A DNA stretch of 64,000 bases. Source: Pectobacterium zantedeschiae. Its GTDB lineage: Bacteria; Pseudomonadota; Gammaproteobacteria; Enterobacterales; Enterobacteriaceae. Below the pieces are notes generated by a model. It was not told the origin of the DNA and made no database searches. It worked only from the letters and a program-made list of their open reading frames with translations. The translations under genes and the position numbers were made by a program. Of the stretch, positions 46,016 to 54,785 are shown one piece after another (within the stretch, counting starts at the first letter, position 1; every line of letters starts with the position of its first letter). The stretch covers positions 372,001-436,000 of the forward strand of contig NZ_NWTM01000001.1 of the NCBI RefSeq assembly GCF_004137795.1, in the 5' to 3' direction.

Positions 46016-46933
46016 TTACTGCGCGTGCAGATACGCCTCATACCAGCGGCTGAGCTGTTCGGTAACTGGGCGATGTTCGGCGCTAAACGGTCGGCCATCC
46101 AGTGCTTTTACCGGGGTGATACCTGCCAGCGTACCAGTAACAAAGGCTTCATCGGCGGTAAGCGCTTCTGCCAGCGTAAAATCCTGAGTCTTGACCGTGA
46201 GTCCGTTGGCGTGAGCGAGATCGATAAGGGTCTGTCGGGTAATGCCGTTAAAGCAGTAACGTCCCGATGACGTCCACAGCTCACCGTGGCGCACGATAAA
46301 AAAGTTGGTGGAGTTACAACTGGCGACAAAGCCGTGCGGATCCAGCATCAACGCTTCGTCGGCACCGGCCTGTAATGCCTGTAGTAGCGCTTGAATCAGA
46401 TTAAGTCGGCTGTGCGAATTGAGCCGCAGATCGAAGACGTCCGGTGTGCTGGTGCGGTAGGTGGAAGTAAATAACGTCAGTCCGCGCTTTTTCGCCTCTG
46501 TATCGACGACCTTGTATTCTGCGACGCAAACGATAGTGGCACCACCGATGATGAAACGGGGATCCTGATTCGGCGTATGCTTTTTCCCACGGGTAATCAT
46601 CAGGCGAATATGTGCGCCATCGGTCATACCGTTGACGGCTAATGTCTTATAGAGAATGTCGGTCAGCGCCTCTCTACTATGGCCGATAGCCAACTGAATA
46701 GCGGCGGCACCTTCAAACAGGCGATCCAGATGGGCATCCAGCGCGATCAAGCGGCCGTTAACCAGACGCAACCCTTCCCATACGCCGTCACCGCACACAT
46801 AGCCAGAATCAAAGATCGACACTACCGCGTTGTCGCGATGAACAAATTCCCCATTCACATACACCTGTACGTCGTTGTTGCGCGGATCTTGCAAATAGGC
46901 CTGACTACTTTGGCTGGATAACGTCGGTTGCAT
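46016..46933 (-). CDS. Class IV aminotransferase-like protein, catalytic lysine apparently absent
   Basis: A 305-residue fold-type IV protein related to D-amino acid and branched-chain aminotransferases: SIFDSGYVCGDGVWEGLR, DAHLDRLFEGA, EALMLDPHGFVASCNSTNFFIV, NGITRQTLIDLA and GTLAGITPV. Counting back from the AGADEA segment, the position of the PLP lysine (K145 in D-AAT, K159 in IlvE) is Asn172 in LRLNSHSRLN. So it may use another lysine or have another role. The start at 46933 (MQPTLSSQ) was chosen for AGGA upstream. Last gene of the ABC transporter operon. Confidence 0.82.
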   Translation of the reverse strand: MQPTLSSQSSQAYLQDPRNNDVQVYVNGEFVHRDNAVVSIFDSGYVCGDGVWEGLRLVNGRLIALDAHLDRLFEGAAAIQLAIGHSREALTDILYKTLAVNGMTDGAHIRLMITRGKKHTPNQDPRFIIGGATIVCVAEYKVVDTEAKKRGLTLFTSTYRTSTPDVFDLRLNSHSRLNLIQALLQALQAGADEALMLDPHGFVASCNSTNFFIVRHGELWTSSGRYCFNGITRQTLIDLAHANGLTVKTQDFTLAEALTADEAFVTGTLAGITPVKALDGRPFSAEHRPVTEQLSRWYEAYLHAQ

Positions 46934-46961
46934 TGTGCTGTTCCTGAATGTGAATGATGAA

Positions 46962-47756
46962 TTAAAAGGCCCGCTCGGCAAAACGGGCAAGAAAAGCCTG
47001 TGTACGCGGCTGTTGCGGATTTTTGAGCACCTGTTCGGCGCTGCCCATTTCATGAATCACGCCATTTTCGATAAACACGACGCGGTCGGCGAAGTGATAG
47101 GCAAACCCCAGCTCATGGGTAACTAACAGAAGGGTACGACCTTCGTCCGCTAACGCTCGAATGGTGTGCAGCACTTCGCCCACCAGTTCTGGATCCAGTG
47201 ACGATGTCGGCTCATCGAACAGCATAATTTCTGGCGACATTGCCAGCGCACGGGCTATCGCCACCCGCTGTTGCTGGCCGCCGGACAGGCTGCTGGGGCG
47301 AGCGTCTTGCTTATTGCTTAGCCCAACCTTTTCCAACTGGGCTTTGGCGATGATATCCGCCTCATGTCGCGGCATTTTTTTCACCGATACCAGCGCTTCA
47401 CGCACATTTTCCAGCACGGTGAGATGGGGAAACAGATTGAATTGCTGAAACACCATTCCTACGCGTTCTCGCACGGCGCAAAGCTGTTTCTCCGGGTAGC
47501 CGCGCTGGCCTTTGGCATCTGTTTTTCCCAAAACCACACCATCCAGTTCGATGGTGCCCGCGCTGGGAATTTCCATGAAATTCAGGCAGCGCAGTAGGGT
47601 ACTTTTCCCCGACCCGCTGCCGCCGATGATGGCAATTTTTTCACCTCGGCGGACATCCAGATCGATACCTTTTAGTACCTCAACGGCACCGAAGCGCTTT
47701 TGGAGTCCGCGAATACGCAAAATGCTATTTTGATTCAAAGTAGTATCTTCACTCAT
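46962..47756 (-). CDS. Polar amino acid ABC transporter ATPase
   Basis: A 264-residue GlnQ/HisP-type ATPase with Walker A GGSGSGKST, signature LSGGQQQR, Walker B IMLFDEPTSSLDPE and switch His in VTHELGFA. It couples to the two permeases upstream in the same operon. The gap to the aminotransferase gene is 28 bases. Confidence 0.93.
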   Translation of the reverse strand: MSEDTTLNQNSILRIRGLQKRFGAVEVLKGIDLDVRRGEKIAIIGGSGSGKSTLLRCLNFMEIPSAGTIELDGVVLGKTDAKGQRGYPEKQLCAVRERVGMVFQQFNLFPHLTVLENVREALVSVKKMPRHEADIIAKAQLEKVGLSNKQDARPSSLSGGQQQRVAIARALAMSPEIMLFDEPTSSLDPELVGEVLHTIRALADEGRTLLLVTHELGFAYHFADRVVFIENGVIHEMGSAEQVLKNPQQPRTQAFLARFAERAF

Positions 47757-47779
47757 AAAAAACCTGTGTCGCTGTCAGG

Positions 47780-48445
47780 CTAAGGGGTTGAACGGAAACG
47801 GCGTTCAAGTCGTGCGGCAAGGTAGCTCCCCGGCCAGATCAAAACGAAATAGAGCAGTGCGACCACCGTCAGGATTTCCAGTGGACGATAATAGGTGCTG
47901 CTCAGCAGCCGCCCTTGATACATCAGTTCGTTGACGGCCAGTATGGAGGCCAGCGAGGTGACCTTGGCCAGCTCGATCATCCGGTTGGTCAAGGCTGGCA
48001 GCATATTGCGTAATACCTGGGGTAAAACTACGCGCCGCAGGATCACCGTGTGCTGCATGCCCAACGCTTTTGCGCCTTCCCACTGTCCGTGGTCGATGGA
48101 TTGCAGTCCGGCACGGAAAATTTCGGTACAGTACGCGGCGCTATACAGCGTCAGAGCCAGCGCCGCAGCGGCAAAGGTACTAAACTGCACACCGACCAGA
48201 ACCGGGAAGGCGTAATAAAACCAGATCAGTTGGATCAGGACAGGAGTATTACGGAATATTTCGACAAAGAGTCTGGCGGGTAATGACAGCCAACGCTTTC
48301 CAAACACGCGCAGAATGCCAAAAATCAACCCCAGCACGGTTCCCAGCACACCCGCCAACAGCCATAGTTCGAGCGTAACGCCAAGGCCTTTCAGCAACAG
48401 CGGAATGTTGTCCCAGACCAGTGAGAAATCCCATTGATAGTGCAT
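47780..48445 (-). CDS. Polar amino acid ABC transporter permease 2
   Basis: A 221-residue HisM/GlnP-type permease with EIFRNTPVLIQLIWFYY and the coupling motif EGAKALGMQHTVILRRVVLPQVLRN (split: EGAKALGM, then LRRVVLPQ). It is encoded 8 bases after permease 1, and the two likely form a heterodimer. Confidence 0.91.
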   Translation of the reverse strand: MHYQWDFSLVWDNIPLLLKGLGVTLELWLLAGVLGTVLGLIFGILRVFGKRWLSLPARLFVEIFRNTPVLIQLIWFYYAFPVLVGVQFSTFAAAALALTLYSAAYCTEIFRAGLQSIDHGQWEGAKALGMQHTVILRRVVLPQVLRNMLPALTNRMIELAKVTSLASILAVNELMYQGRLLSSTYYRPLEILTVVALLYFVLIWPGSYLAARLERRFRSTP

Positions 48446-48453
48446 GATGTTCC

Positions 48454-49131
48454 TTACGTGAGCCGACGGTCTGCCAGCGACAGCCGTTTCTCAATGTGTT
48501 GACTGAACAGACTAATTAGCAGCAGCAGGGTGAAATACATCACGGCGACTAGGCTGTAGACCTCAAGTGGTCGGTAGGTTTGGCTATTTAGCTGCATCGC
48601 CTGATAAAGCAGTTCGCTATAGGCCAGTGAGGAAGCCAGCGATGTGGATTTGATGAGTTCAAACGAACGCTCAATAAAAGGCGGGATCATCCTGCGCAAG
48701 GCCTGCGGCAGAATGACTCGGCGCAATGCTGTCGATTGTGGCATACCCAGCGCTTTTGCCCCTTCCCATTGCCCTGGGTGAATAGAGGAAATCGCCCCAC
48801 GGTAGACTTCGGCATAGAAGGCACCGGATTGTGCTGACAGTGCGATGACGGCTGCAGTGAACGGCGAAAATGTTAAGGGCGTAATAACGGGCAGGGCGTA
48901 GTAAATCCAGAAAAAATGCACAATCGCGGGTGTATTACGATAGAAGCCAATCAACATCACGGCGGGTAGGCGCAATAACAACCGAGGCGACATTTTCATC
49001 GCGGCGAGCACCATGCCTGCCAGCATCCCGATCAGGATGCTGGTGGCACCGATCTTTATCGTTCCCCATAGCCCCTCCAACAGCAACTGGTGGTAAGGCC
49101 AGATGGCGGAAAAATCCCACTGATACGACAT
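48454..49131 (-). CDS. Polar amino acid ABC transporter permease 1
   Basis: A 225-residue HisM/GlnP-type permease with GFYRNTPAIVHFFWIYYALP and EGAKALGMPQSTALRRV. First gene of the operon permease-permease-ATPase-aminotransferase. It is divergent from the MmgE/PrpD gene across 145 bases. The binding protein is encoded separately (50728-51561). Confidence 0.91.
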   Translation of the reverse strand: MSYQWDFSAIWPYHQLLLEGLWGTIKIGATSILIGMLAGMVLAAMKMSPRLLLRLPAVMLIGFYRNTPAIVHFFWIYYALPVITPLTFSPFTAAVIALSAQSGAFYAEVYRGAISSIHPGQWEGAKALGMPQSTALRRVILPQALRRMIPPFIERSFELIKSTSLASSLAYSELLYQAMQLNSQTYRPLEVYSLVAVMYFTLLLLISLFSQHIEKRLSLADRRLT

Positions 49132-49276
49132 AAATAAAGCGCCCCTGGAAACAACGTCATTAGGAAACAGATTTCTTATTTTGTTAGAACCTATGCATCT
49201 TAGCAGGTCGAAAAAATGATAAATAAATAATAAAACGTGGTGTTAATATTCCTTTTTTTTATAAAAGAATGGCGGT

Positions 49277-50692
49277 ATGCCGATGTCTCACCTTGCTGCA
49301 TTACCTCTAACGTTGCGTCTGGCGACCTTTGCGTGTCGATTGACGATTCAGGACATTCCTGTCGCATTAAGAAGAAAAATCGCGCTGCATTTTATCGATA
49401 GCCTGGGTTGTGGTATTGCAGGTGCAAAGAGTCAGGTGGTGCAGGATTGCGCACGCGTCACCCGCCTGCACTATGCTACGGGCGATAGACCAATATTGGA
49501 TGGCAGCGCGCCGCTGGCGGCTATTGGCGCGGCGTTTTTGAATGCAACAGCGATCAATGCGCTGGATTACGATGACGGATATGAAGTTGCCGGACGCGGC
49601 ATGGGGCATCCCGGTGCCTCGCTGGTTGCCGCCGCGCTGGCGGCGCTGGGATCGCGTCCGATCGACGGCGAGACGTTAATCTGTGCGCTGGCCGCGGCGT
49701 ATGAAATCAATGGCCGGATCATCCAATCTCAGCAACCGAGCCCGGCGCGTTTTCAGCAGGTTTATGGCGTGTGCCAGCACGAATCGGTGGGTGCGGCGGT
49801 GGCCTACGGATTACTGGTGGGGTGTGATGCTGAAGGATTAGAGAATGCTATCGGCTTGGCGGCATCATTGACGCCATTGCCCAGCTTGCATAAATACAAC
49901 TGGCAGCAGCGACCGCTGGTTTCCTTTAAGGATTACAACGCGGCAGCCGCAGAAGCAGGCGTCCGTGGTGTCGAGCTGCACCTCGGCGGGATTATCGGTC
50001 CAAGAGATGTGCTATCAGGCGAGCAGGGATTCTGGCGCATGATGGGATCCGATCGTTTTGATGAGACAATCTTGTTGGCCGGGTTGGGAGAGCAGTGGGC
50101 GCTCCAGCACGCCAGCTTCAAAGCGTATCCGGCCTGTCGCTGGATACATACTGCACTGGAATCTTTCGAACGCGTCCAGCACGAGCTGGCGTTAGCGCCG
50201 CAGGACATCGACGTTATTCGGGTCAAAGGTAGCCAGAGGTTGGCCGCTGACTTTATGGATAGACGGCCACAAAATGAAACGGATGCGCAGTTCAGCCTAC
50301 CGTTTGCGCTGGCCTGTCTTGCCTACCGCATTCCGCGCCATCGCTGGAGTACGGACGATACGTTAACCAATTCTGCACTTCTGGTGCTGGCCGATAAGGT
50401 TCACGTTGAGGTGTCCCCCGAGCTTGATCAGCTTATGGCGCAGGCGCGCCGTCCGGTATTGCAGGTTGACGTCGTCACGCGAGGAAACGTTGTGGTAGGT
50501 GAACGCATTGCCTTTCCGCTAGGCTGTGCGGAACACCCGCTGACGGAAAGTCGCATTATGGAGAAATGTGCGGAAAATCTATCGTCACGGCGTGCTCCTG
50601 CTGATATTGCGCAGGTGATGGCGGCGCTATCTGAGCTTGATAAATGCAAGGATGTGGCCGCACTGGTTACGTCGCTGGTGTCGGTGTCCTGA
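49277..50692 (+). CDS. MmgE/PrpD family protein
   Basis: A 471-residue member of the MmgE/PrpD family (2-methylcitrate dehydratase, cis-aconitate decarboxylase and other enzymes). Typical segments are HFIDSLGCGIAGA near residue 36, LDYDDGYEVAGRGMGHPGASLVAA, FKDYNAAAAEAGV and KAYPACRWIHTALES. No prpB/prpC genes are present, so methylcitrate is unlikely; its position between amino acid transporter parts suggests action on an amino-acid-derived compound. Start at 49277 or ATG 49283. Confidence 0.85.
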   Translation: MPMSHLAALPLTLRLATFACRLTIQDIPVALRRKIALHFIDSLGCGIAGAKSQVVQDCARVTRLHYATGDRPILDGSAPLAAIGAAFLNATAINALDYDDGYEVAGRGMGHPGASLVAAALAALGSRPIDGETLICALAAAYEINGRIIQSQQPSPARFQQVYGVCQHESVGAAVAYGLLVGCDAEGLENAIGLAASLTPLPSLHKYNWQQRPLVSFKDYNAAAAEAGVRGVELHLGGIIGPRDVLSGEQGFWRMMGSDRFDETILLAGLGEQWALQHASFKAYPACRWIHTALESFERVQHELALAPQDIDVIRVKGSQRLAADFMDRRPQNETDAQFSLPFALACLAYRIPRHRWSTDDTLTNSALLVLADKVHVEVSPELDQLMAQARRPVLQVDVVTRGNVVVGERIAFPLGCAEHPLTESRIMEKCAENLSSRRAPADIAQVMAALSELDKCKDVAALVTSLVSVS

Positions 50693-50706
50693 ATCCGTTC
50701 AGGACA
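50685..50706. terminator. Bidirectional hairpin between MmgE/PrpD and binding-protein genes
   Basis: Perfect stem TGTCCTGAA / TTCAGGACA with a 4-base loop overlaps the MmgE/PrpD stop codon and lies 22 bases beyond the convergent binding-protein stop. It could stop transcription from both sides; the T-runs are weak. Confidence 0.5.
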
Positions 50707-50727
50707 GTTCTGTTATCCGATCCTGAT

Positions 50728-51561
50728 TTATTTCCAGTCTTCTTTAATGACTGACGGTACTTTACTCACGTCCACGCCGCGCAGTTTGAGCGCCTGTTCA
50801 TAGTAGTGCTGCGTCTTACCGGACTTATACAGCTTGGCAAACTCGTCATTCAGGAAGTTGTGGAAGGTCTGGTCGGCTTCTTTACGGATTGCGCCGCTGG
50901 TGCTGACCTCAATAATCGGCTTCGGCAGAATCAAATTGCCTTTGCCGACTTTAGCTTGTTGCAGTGCCAGAGCCGGATGGAAGTATGACAGCGCATCGAC
51001 ACGACCAGCATAAAATGCGGCTACGCCCTCATCCATATTCGGGAAGCGTACCAGCTGTGCCTTGGGCAGACGTTTGGTCAGAATCAGATCCGGGCTGGAG
51101 CCTAGTGTGACGCCGATCTTAACATCTTCACGATTGAGATCGTCCCAGTTGGTGACGGCAATGCCGTCGCGAATCAATACCCCTTGTGCATACCAAAAGA
51201 AAGGCTGCTCAGGAAAATCGACCGCTTTTTTCCGCTCTTCCGTTGGGTCGAGCACCAGCATGGTATCGATCTGACCCGTTTGTAAGGCGGCAATGGCATT
51301 ACCCCAAGTGGTTTCTACCGTCACCAATTTCACACCAAGATCGTTGGCTAACTCTTTGCCGATGTTATAGCCGATGCCGTCCCATTCTCCGGTCGAGGGA
51401 TTTTTAAAATACCAAGGCTCACCCTGTGCTACGCCGATGCGTAATTCACCGGTCTGTTTGATGTGTTGCCACGTTGATGGCTGTGTTTCCGCAGCCTGAC
51501 TGAAAAAGGAGGCGCTAACCAGCGTCATCGCCATGAATACCTGGTGAAGAGAACGTTTCAT
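50728..51561 (-). CDS. Amino acid ABC transporter substrate-binding protein
   Basis: A 277-residue family 3 binding protein with a Sec signal (MTLVSASFFSQAAE) and the typical ELRIGVAQGEPWYFKNPSTG, GIGYNIGKELANDLGVK and LQTGQIDTMLVLDPTEERKK segments. Ligand unknown. It lies apart from its permeases, separated by the convergent MmgE/PrpD gene, but is the obvious partner of that transporter. AGGGTAA precedes the ATG. Confidence 0.9.
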   Translation of the reverse strand: MKRSLHQVFMAMTLVSASFFSQAAETQPSTWQHIKQTGELRIGVAQGEPWYFKNPSTGEWDGIGYNIGKELANDLGVKLVTVETTWGNAIAALQTGQIDTMLVLDPTEERKKAVDFPEQPFFWYAQGVLIRDGIAVTNWDDLNREDVKIGVTLGSSPDLILTKRLPKAQLVRFPNMDEGVAAFYAGRVDALSYFHPALALQQAKVGKGNLILPKPIIEVSTSGAIRKEADQTFHNFLNDEFAKLYKSGKTQHYYEQALKLRGVDVSKVPSVIKEDWK

Positions 51562-51878
51562 TATAATTACCCTGATGATTGAGTTTTAATCGAGGCGATA
51601 TATTTCGCTCATGCAGAGTAGCGAAATACTTATAGCGAAATTAGTCTTTTTAGCCTTATCTCATTCCAGATAAATATAAGTATTGTTCAGGAGAAAAGCC
51701 GTGTTGAACCGCGGTCTTCTTCGCTGTAGGGCATGGAGTCTGGGGTGGCTGCGTTTGTCTCATCATTTGGCGAATGAATATCGCCATGATTTTCCGGTTT
51801 TTTACCTGAGAAAGGGCATAGCAATAATTTCGCTATGCTTTTCCGTTATTGTTTATTGACCAGCGGCACGCTGCTACG
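51562..51878. other. Intergenic region upstream of the binding-protein gene
   Basis: Non-coding. It contains a stem GCATAGC / GCTATGC (51816-51838) that could end transcription of the sensor kinase gene, and must hold the binding-protein promoter. Nothing else was recognised. Confidence 0.4.
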
Positions 51879-53093
51879 TCAGACGCTGTGTGGCAGTGTC
51901 ATCACGATGGCAAGCCCGCCGTTATTGCCGCGTTCTGCATAAATAGCGCCACCATGGGCAGTGATAATGGCTGAGGCGATAGACAGCCCAAGACCGCTGC
52001 CGCCGGAGTGTCTTGCGCGTGAATGTTCTGCCCGCCAGAAGCGGTCGAAAAGCAGGGGAAGCGATTCTGCCTCAATCCCTGGCCCGTGGTCAGAAACCGT
52101 AATCTGCCAGCACGGCACGTTTTCTCGTACCGTCATTTCACGAACGGTCATTTCACGCACCTCAATTGCCAGATAGCGGCCATCGCTGGCGTAACTTAAG
52201 GCGTTCTCGATCAGAATAGAGAACACCTGTCCCAATCGTTCTCGGTCGGCAATACAAAAGTCATGCTGTTCGATATGCACATGTGTCTGAAACCCGGCCT
52301 GCTCTAGCTGAGGTCGATACCAGGTAAGCCGCTCAGTGACGATCTCGTCGAAATAAAGCGGCGTTTTGACCAACTGCAACTGTCCGGCTCTGGCGAGTGA
52401 AAGGAAATGCAGATCCTGAATCACGTGATTGAGCTGTTCAAGCTGTTTGATAACCATCGTCAGCTGTGATTTATCGCGTGGAAAGACGTCATCAAGCATG
52501 CCCTGAACGCGCCCCATTGCCGCGTTTAACGGTGTACGCAGTTCATGGGCCAACGCGGCGCTGGATTCGCGCAATTCCCGTTCGTAGCGCTCTAGCTGTT
52601 CGGTCATATTATTAAAGTCGTCCGCCAGCGTAATCAGCTCCATCGGTACCTGCTCGACCAGTTGCGTGCGAGTCTCGAACTTTCCTTTAGCAACGTCGCG
52701 TGCGGCGCTGGCGATATTGGAAAATTGCTGCGATAGCGGTCGCGCCCGCCACAGCACGATGACAACCACGGTTGGTAAGGCGATCATGACCATGATCGCG
52801 AGCACCAGCCAGTCGGTGCTGGCAATATTCGGCACAAAGAAATCCGAGCCATAATACTGATTGATAATGTGTTGGTAGCGAGGATTACCGTAATCTTTCT
52901 GTTCACTTAACTGTTGAAACTCAGCCCGTACCTCGTCTGGCATTTGCTGTTCGACGTAGACATTGTTGATGGCGAAGCGCAGCCACATTAGCGTGGCAAT
53001 GATGAGCAGGGTGGCGAGCAGCAGAGAAATAATACGAAAGCACAGCCAGCGCCATAGCGACATTTTTTCTGACAGAAAGATCGATTTTTTCAT
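51879..53093 (-). CDS. Two-component sensor histidine kinase
   Basis: A 404-residue membrane kinase with two membrane segments (about residues 17-40 and 97-117) flanking a short periplasmic part. A HAMP region (ARDVAKGKFETR), the H-box AALAHELRTPLNAAMGR, and the ATPase boxes SILIENALSYASDG, VSDHGPGIE and GGSGLGLSIA follow. The start at 53093 is favoured by GGTGA upstream; a GTG at 53102 would overlap the regulator stop. Partner of the response regulator encoded upstream. BaeS-like. Confidence 0.9.
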   Translation of the reverse strand: MKKSIFLSEKMSLWRWLCFRIISLLLATLLIIATLMWLRFAINNVYVEQQMPDEVRAEFQQLSEQKDYGNPRYQHIINQYYGSDFFVPNIASTDWLVLAIMVMIALPTVVVIVLWRARPLSQQFSNIASAARDVAKGKFETRTQLVEQVPMELITLADDFNNMTEQLERYERELRESSAALAHELRTPLNAAMGRVQGMLDDVFPRDKSQLTMVIKQLEQLNHVIQDLHFLSLARAGQLQLVKTPLYFDEIVTERLTWYRPQLEQAGFQTHVHIEQHDFCIADRERLGQVFSILIENALSYASDGRYLAIEVREMTVREMTVRENVPCWQITVSDHGPGIEAESLPLLFDRFWRAEHSRARHSGGSGLGLSIASAIITAHGGAIYAERGNNGGLAIVMTLPHSV

Positions 53094-53098
53094 CAGAT

Positions 53099-53788
53099 TC
53101 ACCGGAATCGATAGCCGACAGAACGGACGGTAACGAGCACATTAATGATGTCGTACTGGTTGAGTTTCTTCCTGAGGTTATGGACGTGGGTATCCACCAC
53201 GCGCTCCAGCGCATCACTTTCCGGCAGGCAGGCTTCCAGCAGTTCACCGCGAGTGAAGGCACGATTTGGTGCTTTGAGCAGCGTCACCAGAATGTTGAAT
53301 TCGGTAGGTGTCAGATCGAGAACGACAGATTCGGACGGTGATAGCGCAATGCTTGCCGTCACGGAGGTCGGATCAACCGATAAATTTTCGAATGTCAGGA
53401 TCGCATCTTCCCGGATGGCATAGCCAGTCCGCCGTAGCACGGCCTGCACTCGCGCTACCACTTCCTGTGGGTTATAGGGTTTGACGACATAATCATCCGC
53501 GCCGTAACGCAGCGCGCCGATCCTTTCCGGCTCATCTCCGATGGCGGTGACCATAATCACGGGAATATTACTGCGCTGTCGCAGGGCGGACAGCACCTCA
53601 GAACCATTCATTTTCGGCAGCATCACGTCCAGCAAAATCAAATCGGGTTTACTGGTCAACGCCATGTGCAGACCCTTTTGTCCATCAGATGCAATAGAAA
53701 CCTGATAGCCATCACGCCGCAGATAAGCTTCAAGCACGCTGGCTGCATCCATATCGTCTTCAATAACCAACACCCGTTTTTCTGCCAT
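53099..53788 (-). CDS. OmpR-family response regulator
   Basis: A 229-residue regulator: receiver domain with the phospho-acceptor Asp in LILLDVMLPKMNG, acidic pair EDD at residues 9-11 and Lys in VVKPYNP. A winged-helix output domain follows (LTPTEFNILVTLL, VVDTHVHNLRKKL, TVRSVGYRFR). It is divergent from the mipA-RND operon across 155 bases, the most likely target. It forms an operon with the sensor kinase. Confidence 0.93.
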   Translation of the reverse strand: MAEKRVLVIEDDMDAASVLEAYLRRDGYQVSIASDGQKGLHMALTSKPDLILLDVMLPKMNGSEVLSALRQRSNIPVIMVTAIGDEPERIGALRYGADDYVVKPYNPQEVVARVQAVLRRTGYAIREDAILTFENLSVDPTSVTASIALSPSESVVLDLTPTEFNILVTLLKAPNRAFTRGELLEACLPESDALERVVDTHVHNLRKKLNQYDIINVLVTVRSVGYRFR

Positions 53789-53887
53789 CGACGACCTCTT
53801 GATGAAATCTTAAAAAACCACAAAGCATTTCTTGACCAAGCGTCAGCATAATTCGTCACGGTGCTGAAAAGCCAACACCAATTAGCA

Positions 53888-53918
53888 TTGCACCCGCCGG
53901 GGAAGCACCACGGTGCAA
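53888..53918. promoter_or_regulatory. Inverted repeat in the regulator-mipA intergenic region
   Basis: Arms TTGCACC and GGTGCAA, 17 bases apart, lie just upstream of mipA. They could be an operator for the adjacent response regulator or a leader hairpin; the sequence alone does not decide. Confidence 0.3.
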
Positions 53919-53943
53919 GATTACCGCGTTAAAGAGGGGATGT

Positions 53944-54759
53944 ATGAACATAACAACAATGATTTTATCTACCAGTTTGTCCGCTATCGTGCTATCTGGC
54001 ACAGCATTCGCCGCGGAGTCGGAAGCATCACCGCCTTCGTTTTTGGGTGACCACACGGATGTTATCGTTGGCGTTGCGGCCCAGAATGCGCCGCGTTACA
54101 GGGGGAGTAAAGATCGTCAGACCACCGCGCTGCCTGTGCTAACGGTTCAGCGTGGAGCGCTCTATTTCGACTCCTCGCACGGTATTGGCTGGCAATACCA
54201 GTCTCCTTCTGGTTTTTATCTCGACCATGCGATTGGCTACGACATGGGAAGGGATGACAAAAACAGCAATTGGCGTGCGGGTTCGAACCGTTTGAAAGGG
54301 ATGGGGAAAATTAAGGGATCGGTGATTACCACCGTAACGGCGGGGTATCAGTTTGCACCTTGGCTGGCGCTGGAAGCGAGCGGTGAGTTTGCGCTGAGTG
54401 AGAGAGAAAGGGGAAATCAGTATCGCGTCGGGGCAAAGAGCACGGTGTGGCAGTCCGCGACAAAAGACGACGTGCTGGCGCTGTCGGCAGACGTGTTGAT
54501 GGGTGATGCTCGTTTTAATCAAACCTACTATGGCGTGACGCAGCAGCAGAGCAGTCGTTCTGGGTTGGCGGCCTATCATGCTGGTAAAGGCGTCTATGGT
54601 TATGCGCTGGGCGCGAACTGGACGCATCAATTTAGCCCAGTATGGTCAACCAACGTCGGGGTTACCTCTACGTGGCTTACTGATAAAGTGGCGGATAGTC
54701 AGGTTGTGGAACGACGGAATGATACTGGCGCAACGCTGGCTGTTCTGTATTCGTTCTGA
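53944..54759 (+). CDS. MipA/OmpV family outer-membrane protein
   Basis: A 271-residue protein with a Sec signal (cleavage likely after AFAA) and a beta-barrel pattern ending in LAVLYSF with a C-terminal Phe. Family segments include PRYRGSKDRQTTALPVL and SPSGFYLDHAIGYD. MipA/OmpV proteins are outer-membrane scaffolding or stress proteins, often located beside two-component systems and efflux pumps. It leads the operon with the RND adaptor and pump. Confidence 0.88.
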   Translation: MNITTMILSTSLSAIVLSGTAFAAESEASPPSFLGDHTDVIVGVAAQNAPRYRGSKDRQTTALPVLTVQRGALYFDSSHGIGWQYQSPSGFYLDHAIGYDMGRDDKNSNWRAGSNRLKGMGKIKGSVITTVTAGYQFAPWLALEASGEFALSERERGNQYRVGAKSTVWQSATKDDVLALSADVLMGDARFNQTYYGVTQQQSSRSGLAAYHAGKGVYGYALGANWTHQFSPVWSTNVGVTSTWLTDKVADSQVVERRNDTGATLAVLYSF

Positions 54760-54785
54760 TGGTGTTTGATGAGTGAGAGGATGTG

